From Alligator mississippiensis (lineage: Eukaryota > Chordata > Crocodylia > Alligatoridae), in NCBI RefSeq assembly GCF_030867095.1, contig NC_081831.1, positions 46,003,319 to 46,067,318 of the forward strand: a stretch of DNA of 64,000 bases, written 5' to 3'. The position numbers were made by a program, and so were the translations under genes. Shown here piece after piece: positions 1 through 11,180 of this stretch. A model generated the notes under the pieces. That model made no database searches. It had not been told where the DNA came from and saw nothing but the letters and a program-made list of their open reading frames with translations. Position 1 is the first letter of the stretch. Each line of letters opens with the position of its first letter.

Positions 1-1882
1 GCACCACAGCCACCTCTTTCGGTAGCCGGAGGGCTTCCAATAGCATTACAATCTGTGGCCCATTTGTAATCTTTTGTCCAGAGGCCGTGATGAACCCACG
101 TTCTTTCCACAACAACCCATGGGCATGTACAGTGGCAAAGGCATAGCGCGAATCTGTAAAAATGTTCACTCTTTTGTCTTTTCCTAATACCAATGCACGT
201 GTCAGGGCAGTGAGCTCCGCTGCCTGTGCTGACCAGTTTGCAGGGAGTTTTTCTTTCCATACGGTCTCAGTTAAGGTTACCACAGCACACCCTGTATGCC
301 GCACGCCATGTATTACACTACTTGAACCATCTACGAAGAACTCCTCCTCTGGGTCCTCGAGTGGGTCGTCTGTCAAGTCAGGATGAATTAGTACTGTCTG
401 AGTCAATACCTCTAAGCAATCATGGCACGGAGGTCCCAGTTCTGGCATCAGGGTGGCTGGGTTCAAAGCAGTGGTGTGCTTGAAGGTGAGGCCTGGATTA
501 GATAGGAGAAAGATTTCATATCTGGATTGTCTGGAGGGGTTTAAAAATTTCCCTCCCCTCTCCTCCGAGGATCTGGGGAACCCCATGGGGTGTATGTATT
601 TCCATATCCGCTCCCATAACAATCTTTTGGGCCTCCTCCACAAGAGTAGCTGTGGCAGCGACAGCCCTTAAACATGCAGGCCATCCCTTCGCTACCGGGT
701 CTAGGACCTTGGAGTAGTAGCCCACGGGCTTCCAAGTTGGGCCTACTGGTTGAGTTAAGACCCCTGAGGCCACCCCTTTATTCTCATGTACATAAAGTCT
801 ATAGGGCTTGCGCCCATTTGGAATCATCAGCGCTGGGGGTTGCAAGAGGGCAGCTTTCAATAACTCAAATGCATGTTGGTTTTCCTTAGTCCATTTCCAA
901 TTTGTGAGACCCTCTTTTGTGAGGGACTCATATAGGGGTTTGGCTTTTCCCCCATAATCAGGAATCCACAGTCTACAAAACCCGGTTAGGCCCAGGAAAG
1001 CTCGCAGCTCTTTGGGATTTTTGGGGGCAGGCATATCCTGTATTGCTTGAATTCGATCTCTACTCAAAGTCCGAGCCCCCTCCTCAATCTCATAACCCCA
1101 AAAGGTGACCTTTGGCTGACAAATTTGAGCCTTTTCCCATGACACTTTATACCCTTTCTTTCCCAGGGTATTCAGCAAGGATTCTGTTGCTCTTTTTCCC
1201 GTCTGCACATCAGGGCTTGCTATCAATAAATCATCAACATACTGCAGCAGCACCACCTCAGGGTGTCTCTCTTTCCAGTGCTCCAAGTCTTTTTGCAATG
1301 CTGTTCCAAAGATATGGGGGGATGAGACAAATCCCTGGGGCTGTCCATAACAATTGAGTCTTATGATACGTGTCCGGGTCTTCCCATTCAAAGGCAAACA
1401 ATTTCTGACTATCTTTATGTAGCGGGATAGAGAAGAAAGCATCTTTTAAATCTAACATAGAAAACACCTTGGCATCTGCTGGAACTTGGGTCAGAATGGT
1501 GTGTGGATTTGGGACCATAGGATGATTCATTAAAACCTTTTTGTTTACAGCTCTCATGTCTTGCACTAACCTGAAGGAGGCACCATCTGCTTTGGGCACA
1601 CCCAGGATCGGCGTATTAAAGGGGGATGATCCCTCTATTAACCACCCATACTGCTTGAATTTTTCAATCAGTGGCTTTAAACCTGCGCGGGTGGTTTTCT
1701 TCAGAGAGTACTGTCTCACACACACAGGACCCTCTCCCTACTTTAGGGGAATCTTGACTGGATTTATGTAGTTTGCCCGGGCAGGAGTCCCATCTGCCCA
1801 CACACATGAATCAACATTCTCTAAAATCGCAATTCCTTTGGCTTCTGACACAGTCTCAGCTGCCCAGAGGGCCATTTGGTAA
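1..1882 (-). mobile_element. Class I (gamma-like) endogenous retrovirus fossil, pol region
   Basis: The minus strand carries a retroviral pol fossil running off the left window edge. Reverse transcriptase is seen with an N-terminal VRQYSLKK block, the conserved LVQDMRAVNKK region, LDLKDAFFSIPL, and the catalytic YVDDLL box near 1230. A connection region follows with LRAFLGLTGFCRLWIPDYG. Below about position 480 is an RNase H domain with FVDGSS, AQAAELTAL and TDSRYAF. These blocks are typical of gammaretrovirus-related (class I) elements. No LTR or env lies inside the window. The upstream part of pol is replaced by a CR1 LINE at 1883. It is a broken fossil with several breaks. The class is secure; the exact family is not. 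Confidence 0.9.
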
Positions 1883-3208
1883 TTTCATAGATTCATAGAT
1901 TCATAGATGTTAGGGTCGGAAGGGACCTCAATAGATCGAGTCCGACCCCCTGCATAAGCAGGAAAGAGTGCTGGGTCTAGATGACCCCAGCTAGATGCTT
2001 ATCTAACCTCCTCTTGAAGATCCCCAGGGTAAGGGAGAGCACCACCTCCCTTGGGAGCCCGTTCCAGACCCTGGCCACTCTAACTGTGAAGAAATTCTTC
2101 CTAATGTCCAATCTAAATCTGCTCTCTGCTAGCTTGTGGCCATTATTTCTTGTAACCCCCGGGGGCGCCTTGGTGAATAAAAACTCACCAATTCCCTTCT
2201 GTGCCCCCATGATGAACTTATAGGCAGCCACAAGGTCACCTCTCAACCTTCTCTTGCGGAGGCTGAAAAGGTCCAGTTTCTCTAGTCTCTCCTCATAGGG
2301 CTTGGTCTGCAAGCCCTTAACCATACGAGTGGCCCTTCTCTGGACCCTCTCCAGGTTATCCGCATCCCTCTTGAAGTGCGGCGCCCAGAATTGCACGCAG
2401 TACTCCAACTGCGGTCTGACCAGCGCCCGATAGAGGGGAAGTATCACCTCCTTGGATCTATTCGTCATGCATCTGCTGATGCACGATAAAGTGCCATTGG
2501 CTTTTCTGATGGCTTCGTCACACTGCCGACTCATGTTCATCTTGTCCACTAGGACTCCAAGATCCCTTTCCACTTCCGTGTCACCCAGCAGGTCATTCCC
2601 TTGGCTGTAGGTGTGCTGGACATTTTCCTCCCTAGGTGCAGCACTTTGCATTTCTCCTTGTTGAACTGCATTCTGTTGGTTTCTGCCCACTTGTCCAACC
2701 TGTCCAGGTCTGCTTGCACCTGTTCCCTGCCCTCCGGCGTGTCCACTTTTCCCCATAGCTTTGTGTCATCTGCAAACTTGGACAGAGTACATTTGACTCC
2801 CTCGTCCAAGTTGCTGATGAAGACATTAAAGAGTATCGGTCCAAGGACCGAGCCCTGCGGGACCCCACTGCCCACACCCTTCCAGGTCAAAACCGACCCA
2901 TCCACCTCGACTCTCTGGGTGCGACCCTCTAGCCAATTCGCCACCCACCGGACTGTGTAGTCATCCAAGTCACAGCCTCTTAACTTGTTCACCAGTATGG
3001 GGTGGGATACTGTATCGAAGGCCTTCCTGAAGTCTAAGTATACGACATCCACCCCTCTTCCTGTGTCCAGACATTTCGTAACCTGGTCATAAAAAGACTA
3101 GATTAGTCAGGCACGATCTGCCTGCTACGAACCCGTGCTGGTTTCCCCTCAGCTTAATTTGTCCTGCCGGGCTCTCGCAAATGTGAGCCTTGATAATTTT
3201 TTCAAAGA
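1883..3208 (-). mobile_element. CR1 LINE, 5'-truncated (copy 1)
   Basis: This is a non-LTR retrotransposon of the CR1 clade on the minus strand. Its 3' end is at about 1883, with the octamer-like tail (TTCATAGA repeated) that CR1 elements use in place of poly(A). Its 5' end is at about 3208, inside the reverse transcriptase region, as expected from incomplete target-primed reverse transcription. The sequence matches the second CR1 at 13151-15511 closely across its length, so both belong to one subfamily. The 3' end abuts the retroviral pol fossil directly. The pol fossil does not resume beyond 3208, so the relation is either insertion plus loss or insertion at an existing breakpoint. Confidence 0.93.
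1977..3200 (-). pseudogene. CR1 ORF2 remnant: reverse transcriptase and C-terminal domain
   Basis: The remnant reads [19 protein letters not shown] (RT motif A), [17 protein letters not shown] (motif B) and [10 protein letters not shown] (the catalytic FADD box). The C-terminal segment follows with RRATRMVKGLQTKPYEERL and ends in KRRLDKHLAGVI at 1977. The frame changes near 2630, where one base fewer than the sister copy follows the LHLGRK block. It changes again near 3092, where two bases are missing in the pyrimidine run before the YDQV motif. The endonuclease and the N-terminal part of RT are absent because of 5' truncation. It cannot encode an active enzyme. Confidence 0.9.
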
Positions 3209-3367
3209 TTATTACCATATAGAAAAGTGGAGGTGAAAGTTATTGCACTTCAAGTAAAATACTTTTAGAGTAGGAGGAAGGAAGCAGATGCTAGAAAAGG
3301 CTAATGCTCCTGAAAATGGCCTGACTTCTTTGTTTTCACAAATTTAGGATTAAATGAAGTGTGCTAT

Positions 3368-3700
3368 TAACCAGTAGAGGAAACCCTCACTATTCTCGGG
3401 TTTGGCACTCGCGGTTTCAAATATTCATGAATGCCAAACCCGCTTCTGAAATACACTTAATGGAGCTCCTTGGGAGCTCTGCACTTGCCACTGCTGGGCT
3501 CCCGCTGCTGCCGCTGCACTCCCACTGCTGCCACTGTGCTCCTGCTGCCACCAGAGCAGCCATGCCCCGCCCAGCCCCCAAGGGCATTGAGTTCATGAAT
3601 GCAGATGGTGTTCATGAATGCAGTGCCTTATTCACAGATTTTGCCATTCCCAGGGGATATGAGAGCATATCCCCAATGAATGGCAAGGGTCACCTGTATT
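3368..3700. repeat. Possible pogo/Tigger-like non-autonomous DNA element
   Basis: A block of about 330 bp begins CAGTAGAGGAAACCCTCAC and ends in ...AAGGGTCACCTG followed by TA. The reverse complement of the right end starts CAGGTGACCCTTGCC, giving imperfect inverted ends that both open with CAG and contain an ACCCT core. The interior holds GCTGCC/GCTGCT-rich sequence. Tigger/pogo elements use CAG-type ends and a TA target duplication. The TA is visible only on the right. The inverted ends are weak, so this is tentative. Confidence 0.35.
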
Positions 3701-4020
3701 TCTGCCCTGTTCCTATTTTCAAAGGAAAAGAAAGTGTGAAGAATAATATAAAAAAATGTCATGGAACCTTGCTTACATTATTGCAATAGGAATAAAATTA
3801 TAAGATGGCTACTGGCTTTAGGATGCTTTAGTCTATTAAAAAAATGAATTGAACATGTAAGAAGGACAAATAGCACTTGGCCAATGTTGATTGCATCCTG
3901 TCTTACTGTTGAAGTCCTGAAGTTTTTACCAATTTGACTTATATTAAGTGTTTGTGACAGACAGCCTGAGCACAGCTGCAACTGGATTGCCACAGAAACT
4001 TAGCTAGTGTGTATGTGTTT

Positions 4021-4623
4021 TGGTTTCAGTTTGGTCTGGTGCCTGGGTGGAACCAGAAGGGTTTGGTACCCAAGGGGCATTACCTTGTGGCTTGGAGGTT
4101 CCAGAGCACGTAGTGGGGGCACAGCAGTCCCATAGTGCCTGAGAGGGAAAATCCTACAGTGCCTGCAAGGGGGTTACTAAGAATGCCTGGAGGGGTGATC
4201 CCATAGTGCCTAAAGGGGTTCAGTAATCTCATGGTCAGTAGCCTGAGACGGGGTAGAGATAAGCCTTCGAACAGGTAGGCCTTGGGCCCAGACAGACAGA
4301 GAGAGTCCAGGATGGCTCAGCAGTCTGAGAAAGGGAAGAGATAAGTCCCTGAAAGGCAGACAAGAAGCTGAGAACCTTGATGCTTGGTCCGATCAGTGGA
4401 CTAAAGCTGACTGGAGGGCTCAGCAAGGGCAAAAGGGTGGAGGCCGGGAAGGCTGAACAATGGCAGACTTCCTCTAAGTCCCTCAGGCAAACTCCCTCCT
4501 TCCCAAACAAAGGTGTGGAGGGTGAGTAAAGGAGGTTAGGGCCCCTAGAGACAGAGCTAGGATAGGAATTGCATGGCCACCAGGAGGTGTCATGGCTGCC
4601 CCTGGGACCTGAACCTGTCACGC
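4021..4623 (+). repeat. LTR-like dispersed repeat, copy A1 (3' part)
   Basis: This G-rich block contains several short imperfect repeats of the form CCATAGTGCCTGAGAGGG. Its last 120 bp (AAGGTGTGGAGGGTGAG, then CACCAGGAGGTGTCATGG, ending CCTGTCAC) resemble the ends of the blocks at 7108-8124 and 9607-10566. The three share one order of motifs and a TGT..AC(A) terminus, so they are read as one repeat family, probably LTRs. No coding sequence is present. Family assignment is inference. Confidence 0.45.
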
Positions 4624-5960
4624 TGTTTCACAAAGGGTAGCAATTTTTCTTTATATAATACAAATTTAGCAGACTATCTTAAATTATGTTAACACCAAAA
4701 GTGATTTTAAAACAAAAAGGAAGTTTTAATATAATAAACTCATACTTCATTAATTTCCTGCAATAAGTGAGATTCCTATATCAAATTACGTACTACAATC
4801 TATTACACATATCTATTAGAAATTACTTCTATGAATACAAGTGCAATTCCATATGAATAAATGACTCCTTCTGCATCTATAGTATGTCTATACAATTTTG
4901 CTCTAGGAAAAACACCAACTTCTTCCAATAGACTTGAGAAAATATTTCCTGACTTCCTGAAGCATGGTTTTGTCTTATTAGCCCAAAGAAAATGGCTGTT
5001 CTACTCCAATTTAGGAGATTTGTTTTTTAATAGTTGAAGTTTGATCTTGGGAAAAGTTACCTTGGATTTTTCTCCAGAAACTCTGCCTTTTAGCTCTGAT
5101 GTAGTCCATGGAAAAATGGACAGCTAATTTATAACTCCTAAAAATAACACCCTGACCAAGACCTTGTATATCAAATGTAATAGTTTAATAGCATTATAAA
5201 TAGTTTCAAAGGAAAAAATAGGCTGTAGACATCGGCCATAAGGGATTACACTCTTGGAATTAACACCATACAAACGTTCGCCACATCCAACCTATGATCA
5301 TATGGCTTACTTGAAGCCATGGTGTGGGTCTGTGGTGGTGGGCTTGGTGGGTTCATGCGGGGTTTGATAGGATTGGAAAGGGGCTCGCAGGTCTGCAGGT
5401 GGGAGGGGTTGGTGAGTCTGCAGTGGGGTATGGGTATCTAAAAATAGTCTGTTCACAGTGGCGGGGTAAAAAGAGCTGGGGACTGGGGCAAGCAGCTAGG
5501 CTTTCCCAGCTCTGGGGCTGTACTCCAAATGTGTTCAGACTTTTGCTGGACTAGGTTAGCCTGTTTCTAGTCTAAGTTAGTTCACCTGAGTAGGTTTACT
5601 AACTTAGATTTAAGCCAATGTTTTTTGTTTTATTTAAACCTGCTGAATGTCTGCACAGATCAGCATTTAGATAGTCCATATTTAGGTCTATCTAAATGTA
5701 AAGTTTGCATATTCCCTGAACCTGAGTAAGGAAGTCATTAAACAGGAAACATCAAAATGGAATTTTATAGGAAGGGAAAAAAAAAAGGAACATAATAAAG
5801 CACAGTTCTAACCCATATACGAAAAGATTGTACCATATCAAATGGAGTTATTTTTAAGGCCACAAATGTCTGAAATGGCTCATGGACCCAAAGGGACAGA
5901 CTTCCATCTTCAGCTCCCTCTGTGCAAAAATGAAGTTTATTTCCTACCTATGGGGACTTT
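4624..5960. other. Unassigned sequence, no gene seen
   Basis: A/T-rich unique-looking DNA with short low-complexity runs, including a poly(A) run near 5780. The longest reading frames are short and lack family signatures. I see no repeat ends, splice-like gene structure or RNA gene here. Confidence 0.6.
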
Positions 5961-5964
5961 TTAC

Positions 5965-6165
5965 CATCTTGTACCATCTACACTTTTCCCAGAGCCTGAC
6001 AAAGGGATTTTGATCCCGAAAGCTTGCAGAAAAGGACAATTTTCTTGCCATTTTCTAGTTGGTCTACTAAAAGGTATCATTTTGGAACCAAAAGTTCTAG
6101 TTTTTTGTATGTCTTTTTGTGTCAGACCAACATGGCTACCAAGTACACCCCTGAAATGGTATGTG
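5965..6165 (+). repeat. Dispersed sauropsid repeat with GAAAGCTTG box
   Basis: The segment has the order CCTGACAAAGGGATTTTG, then CCCGAAAGCTTGC, then TAGTTGGTCTACTAAAAGG, then GACCAACATGGCTACC. The same order (CTGATGAAGTGAGC, GAAAGCTTG, GCTAGTCTATAAGATGC) occurs in reverse orientation at 25775-25900. This conserved 'GAAAGCTT...GTCTA...GGCTACC' module is familiar from many reptile and bird genomes as the tail of an old interspersed element. I cannot name the family with certainty. Confidence 0.55.
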
Positions 6166-6329
6166 TCTTTTCTTGATTCAAACATGTAATATTGATTTAA
6201 TTGCTTACAATAGACTGAATCTTGATAATCAGAGTCCTTTCTTCTTTCTTGAAACTGCAGGGCCTCAAGTATCTTTTCCTGTGGTGACATTATATTACTA
6301 CTTTTGACTATTATACTACTTCTTCTATT

Positions 6330-6357
6330 CCCCCCCCCCCCCCCCAACACACACACA
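6330..6357. repeat. Homopolymer C16 followed by short AC repeat
   Basis: Sixteen consecutive C residues at 6330-6345 are followed by AACACACACACACAG. Simple low-complexity sequence; its length is uncertain because such runs are assembly-error prone. Confidence 0.9.
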
Positions 6358-7107
6358 GATTAGAAAAGTCTGCTTTTTGAGATATTCCTTACAGGTCCAT
6401 TTCCTGCCACTTAGAATTTGTAGCTTATCACTGGTTGTACTTGTTGTAGTTGAAATGGGTGTATGGTAGGATGAGGGAGGGAATGAGGAAAGAGTAACAG
6501 AATGGAGATTTTATATAATCTGTCTGGCAAATACGTCTAACTATTGCCTTACCAATAAGGGAAAATAAGGGAGTTTTATTGAGCATGAGCATAGAACTTG
6601 GCCTGGAATGTGAAATACAAATACCTATAAAAAGTAAAGGGCAAAATGCGTCTATGCTTTCATTGTTTCCTCTTCTCTTCAGAGCATTAAAGGCCAGTGA
6701 GCTAGGAGTATTAATATTTTAACCAACAATGGTTTTAATAAACCTTTATATCACTAGTGAACCTTAACATCTAAAAACAGGTGCTTTGTTGGGGGCAAAT
6801 GTGAGTTGTTGGCCATATTATGAACAATATGATTACAAAGCCTGTTGAAAGTAGGAAACAACCATTTTGCTGTATTTCTTTTCTGAGGGAAGAGGAGTGG
6901 ATCCAGGGTGCAGAAGCACAGCCCTTTGATTCCTGCTTCTAGCAAAGTTTGAAACAAGCTGTCCAGGCAGAGCTGAACTGAATTGATTTCATGAGCTGAT
7001 TCAGTTGATTTTATGGCTTACTAGTATCCACTACTCTAAAGGTATTAATAATTCTTGATCTTCCACTAATCAAGCTAGCCTTTCTTCTACAAATTTCCTG
7101 TTTGTTA
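6358..7107. other. Unassigned sequence, no gene seen
   Basis: A/T-rich sequence without a recognisable gene, repeat ends or RNA. Reading frames on both strands are short and have no family signature. Confidence 0.55.
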
Positions 7108-8124
7108 TTGTAATGGGGCTGTAGCAGGGCTGAGATGTGCCTGCTTCTTTAAGAAAGCAAGAAACCTGAGAGGATGCTTGCAGGTGGCAGTGGGGAGCTA
7201 ATGAGGTACTCACCTGACTTGGAGAGAGCTCAGGCTGGAGCTATATAAGCCCAGAGCCTGCACCAGTCACTTAGTCTCTCTCCAGCAACCCTGAAGTTAA
7301 GAGCTCCTGTAGGGACTTGGATTTTAGCTAAACATCACTGGGTTTTACAGGCAAGTGTCCTTTGTTTATGTTAAACCCTAGGGGGTTTAAAGTGTCTATC
7401 AGAGGGCTGAGATGTTTTTTGTTTATTTAAGTTACACTGGTAGTTTAGCCTTGAGCCCTGCTGTGGCAGGCTTAAGGCCTATTTAGAGAACTGGTGACCC
7501 AGGAGCACTCAGACTGAGACTGGGACCCAATAAGGGGGTCTAGGAAAAGGGTGAGACCCAGACTAGAGCATCCATGTGCCCAGGGAAGGGCTGAGCTGAG
7601 CCAGAGGGTCCATGACTCCAGAGTGGTCTAAGCCAGACCAGAGGGCCCAAGAGCCTGGAGGAAGGGCTGCATGTGGGACCAGAGGTCCAAAAGTTCAGAG
7701 GGAGATGGCATAAGGGATCAGGGGGTATGAGGGCCCAAGGGTGCCAAGTGTGCAAATAGTTAATATCAGAGAGAGAACATCTGTGAGCCTTGGGGCATGG
7801 TGTAGGGAAGGGAAAGGAGCCATGCAATTTTCCCTGAAGGCTACAGGTGCCCTACAGGGGCCTAGTCAGGCCAAGATGGACCTATCAGGCTTGAGGGCTT
7901 GATCGAGGATAGTGGGGCCTCAGGAGAGACCCAGCGGGAAATTATTAGGATTAAGGCTCACTTCAAGGCCTGTTGGCAGCCTCCCTTAATCAACCTTTAA
8001 TTTTAAGAACAAGGCATGGCAGGAAAGCAATCTAAGGAGAGCAACATTAGAGTCCAAGCCAGGCAGGAGCTGGAAGACCACCAGGGGGTGTTGCAGCTAC
8101 CTCCGTGGCCACAAGTCTGTGACA
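7108..8124 (+). repeat. LTR-like repeat with TATA box, copy A2
   Basis: This block of about 1.0 kb starts TGTAATGGGGCTGTAGC and ends CAAGTCTGTGACA, so it has the TG...CA termini of an LTR. A clear promoter-like element GCTATATAAGCCC lies at about 7238-7250, preceded by CTTGGAGAGAGCTCAGG and followed by a transcribed-leader-like stretch. The motif CCTTGAGCCCTGCTG...GCAGGCT near 7450 recurs at about 10011 in copy A3. The internal GGGCCCAAGAGCC..AGAGG motif is repeated imperfectly at 7560-7740. No internal retroviral coding region is attached, so it is read as a solo LTR fossil. Family name unknown. Confidence 0.5.
7238..7250 (+). promoter_or_regulatory. TATA-like box inside LTR-like repeat
   Basis: GCTATATAAGCCC, about 130 bp into the repeat, with a CT-rich and CAGTC-containing stretch downstream. 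Position and sequence fit a pol II core promoter of an LTR. Activity is not implied. Confidence 0.5.
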
Positions 8125-8410
8125 GGGGCCCATACCCCATTACTGAGAAAGGGGGACAAATCCCAGGGGCCGGCTGGCCAGACAAGTCCCAAGTGCAGAC
8201 TTAAGGGTGAAAAAGATGTGAGCAAACACTTACCACAGAGCCAGCAGTGACAGCAACATCAGGAGTTGTGGGGCTTGCATAGAAATGCCATAGGTTCTAG
8301 CAGCAAAGGATCTCTCTGAGGCTGGTTCACCAAGTCAAATCAGAAATCACCTATGGCACCTCTGGGAGGCAGGTGCCTAGCAAGGGGCAGAGCGAAGTAG
8401 CCATATAGAT

Positions 8411-9598
8411 AAAGGCCAAAATATGGCCTGTGGTCCAGATCTGGCCCACCAGGCCATTCTATGCAGCCCGCAGGGCCCCTAAAAAATTTAGAAAATTAAT
8501 ATTTATTTGCTCTTGGCTGCCTGTCAAAGATGACAGGAGCCTGGGCAGCAGGATCAAGGGGAAGCCAGTAGCAGGATCCTGCAGGCCAGCAGCAAGTCCC
8601 ACCCCCACGGCCCCCTCCCACCTCTGCACCTCCCAGCCAGATGCCTCTGTCTAACAGAGCCTTTTGTTCTGGGATTGTGCGCTGTTCCCACCTCCCTGTG
8701 CTGGAGAAGGAAACTCAGATAATAACACGGGGGGTGGGGGGAGGCAGGGGAGGACTGTGGGTGATCGCCCCAGTCCTTGGGGCAGGACCGGCTCCTTCTG
8801 AGTCCTGTGGTTGTGGCCATGCAGCCAAGAACCACGTGCTGCCAGAGCAGCTGGCAGTGGGAAGGAAAACAGGGAAATGGCAATGTGTGTGTGCATGTGT
8901 GTGTGTAGGGAGGTAGGGACTCTGTGTGTTTGTAGAGTGAGTCTCACATGCGTACCCCACCATACACATGCACCGCCCCATTGAACTGCCATACATGCGG
9001 ACCCCCACACCTCCTCATACATCCCAGCCACCTTCCCCCCACAAACAGTTCCCCAGAAACCCCTTACCCACCCTCACCCAATATATCCACACACCCACAT
9101 GCTCCCTCACCCACATCTAACCACCCCCCATAGAGACACCCACACCATCCCCCATCCCCCACATAACCACACATCCACAGCCCCCCACAAATCTATACCC
9201 ACCCCCATGCCCCCCACTCCCTACAATATACAAAAATAAAACTTCATTTTAAGCTATTATACAATCACCTTTGTACACTACACAAACACATGTAAATCAG
9301 GACAAAAGTATTTTTTGAAATTAAATTAATGAATGTTGTAGATGTTCACTTTTTAGAATATAATTTGGTATTTTTCTGGTTCCAAGATGGCAAAACCCTT
9401 TGCTGAAAGGAGTACTTCCGGGGGCAAGGATAGGGACTTCTGGTGGCAAAAGTTGGAGTTAGGGGGCAGGACTTCTGGTCACAAGATGGTGACCAGGGGG
9501 CAGGGTACCTGTCAACAGGTGTGGCTACCCATGAGGCCCTTGACAGCTCATCAAAATACATTAAGTGGCCCTCCACCAAAAATAATTGCCTGCCCCTG
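8411..9598. mobile_element. Non-autonomous hAT-type element, about 1.19 kb
   Basis: The right end reads inward as CAGGGGCAGGCAATTATTTT, a typical hAT terminus. The left end (AAAGGCCAAAATATGGCC) is a degraded counterpart. The candidate 8 bp target duplication is ATATAGAT at 8403-8410 and ATATAGGC at 9599-9606 (6 of 8 match). The subterminal sequence is rich in GGCC/GGCCCRC, as in Charlie-like hAT families. The interior contains a C/A-rich low-complexity stretch (8940-9240) and no transposase frame. The superfamily call rests on termini and duplication length. Confidence 0.6.
8880..9235. repeat. TG- and CCCACA-rich low-complexity tract
   Basis: A short TGTGTG run at 8884-8908 switches to a CCCAC/CACCC-rich stretch on the same strand (about 8940-9230). 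It lies inside the hAT-type element. Low complexity, not coding. Confidence 0.8.
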
Positions 9599-9606
9599 AT
9601 ATAGGC

Positions 9607-10566
9607 CCTGAGCTGGAGCAGGGCAGTCTGGCCCTGCAAGCTGCAGAGGAAGGAGGTCTTAGTTAGGAAAGCTTTAAGGGAATGCCTGGTGGACTACGGA
9701 GCTGCCTGGGAACTACCAACAGGACCCTGAGAGCCTACAGGGGGATATAACCCAAAACTGGGGTTTTGCTGGTACACAGGGAGGGCTGCTCTGGGTGATT
9801 GCTTGCCTACCCTGATAGGGGTAGGAGGTTTTCCTGTTTTTAAAGCAGTAGCATGCTGTTTTCTATTAGCTGATGTTTGTTGACCCAGAAGGGAGGGTTT
9901 GTGTTAAGCAGTTGCTCACTGCATCTTAAGTTATACTGGTGGTTGTGGAAGGGACTGTGAGGTGTGGTTTTTTTGGAGGTTCCATTAGTGCCCTAAGGAC
10001 ATGTGATCACCTTGAGCCCTGCTGGGGGCAGGCTCAAGGCAGAACAATCAAGTAGAGCCTAGAACAGGGCTGCATGAGGGACTGGAGAGCCTGAAGATTT
10101 GAGCAGGGCTGCATGAGGGGCCAGAGAATCCAGAGGCTGGAGCAGGGCAGCATTGGGGGCTGGAGAGTCTAGAGCCCAGAGCAGGGCAGTGTTTGGGGGC
10201 CAGAAAGCCCAGAGCTCAAACTGGGCAGAGCCAAGGCCCAAGGAGAGCTGGGACAAGTCTGGGACCCAAAAGCCAGGTCCTATACAGTGGGCCTAGACCA
10301 TGGGAATCAGACAATAGAAAGAAGGGGCTGAAGCCAGGAAGGCCAAGTCTCAACAAGTGTATACAGGTACCCTGAGACATGTAATTAGCCCATGGGCCAC
10401 TGAGTGATACTTGGAAAGCCCTGGGGCAGCCTCCCTTCCTTCAAAATACTAGAACATCAAGGTGTGGTGGGTGAGCAAAGGGGGGAATTCCGCAGAAGGG
10501 TGCACCAAGCTAGGGCTGAGTGACACCCAGTGGGTGTTATGGTCACCCCATGGGACCAATACATTG
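9607..10566 (+). repeat. LTR-like repeat, copy A3
   Basis: The block has the same motif order as 7108-8124: a CCTTGAGCCCTGCTGG..CAGGCT box at about 10011, then four imperfect repeats of about 40 bp (GGAGCAGGGC-AGC-TTGGGGGC-TGGAGAG) at 10050-10200, then GGCAGCCTCCCTTCC and the AAGGTGTGGTGGGTGAGC end. A putative promoter GGATATAACCC lies near 9743. It is separated from copy A2 by the hAT-type element, but the parts do not look like two halves of one copy. Probably a solo LTR-like fossil. Confidence 0.45.
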
Positions 10567-11180
10567 TTACAATTACCTACTTCTGGTAATGTTTCTCTGC
10601 TTCTCCAATGGCATGTTCAATAAAGGCATGCCACTAACAAGGAACCTGTACTGGGTGTGTTGATATTCCAAGGGGACTCAATCCACGATAAATCAGAGAG
10701 AGGGATAGGAGGGAAAGGGCTGAAGGCAGGCTGGGCTGCATGGTGGTGCTGTGGTTAGACACAGAAGGCAGTTGTGAAGGTGAGGCAAAAGGTAAATTAC
10801 TGCAGTGTGTCAGGGTGCACAGAGGTACTAGGTCTAGTAGTTAGAGCTAGGAGTTGATACCAGTGTTCATAGGAGCTAAGCCAAAGTCAAAATGGGGTTC
10901 ATATGTTGAGTCAAAGGGGTTACCAGAGGTGTATGTCAGGGAGCAAGCTGAATGTGGCTCACGGGAGTGTGGAGATCTGTGGTGAGGTGTGACTACAGCA
11001 AGGGAGGGCTCAGTGGGGCATGAAAGGGATTTTGGGGGTTCAGGGCAGGGCTGTGGTGTGATAGGGACATCTGTGTCGGGGATTTATGAGTGCAGTGAGT
11101 AGACATGGTAACCCTTAGTGGGATGCAATGGGGATGGGGTGATCTGATGGGGCTTGGGGCATGATGAGGTGGGGCTGAGC
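10567..11180. other. Unassigned G-rich sequence, no gene seen
   Basis: G-rich, repetitive-looking sequence (GGGGTTC, TGGGGC and GTGGTG motifs) without a reading frame of interest. An AATAAA occurs at about 10618. It may be internal sequence of the neighbouring repeat family, which I cannot show. Confidence 0.45.

Noticed and set aside
3361-3789. Host gene frame of 142 codons
   Set aside because: It spans a G/C-rich repeat-like block and A/T-rich flank, with no domain and no conserved composition.
10050-10200. CRISPR-like array
   Set aside because: Repeats of about 40 bp are imperfect and contiguous without spacers, in vertebrate DNA inside an LTR-like repeat.
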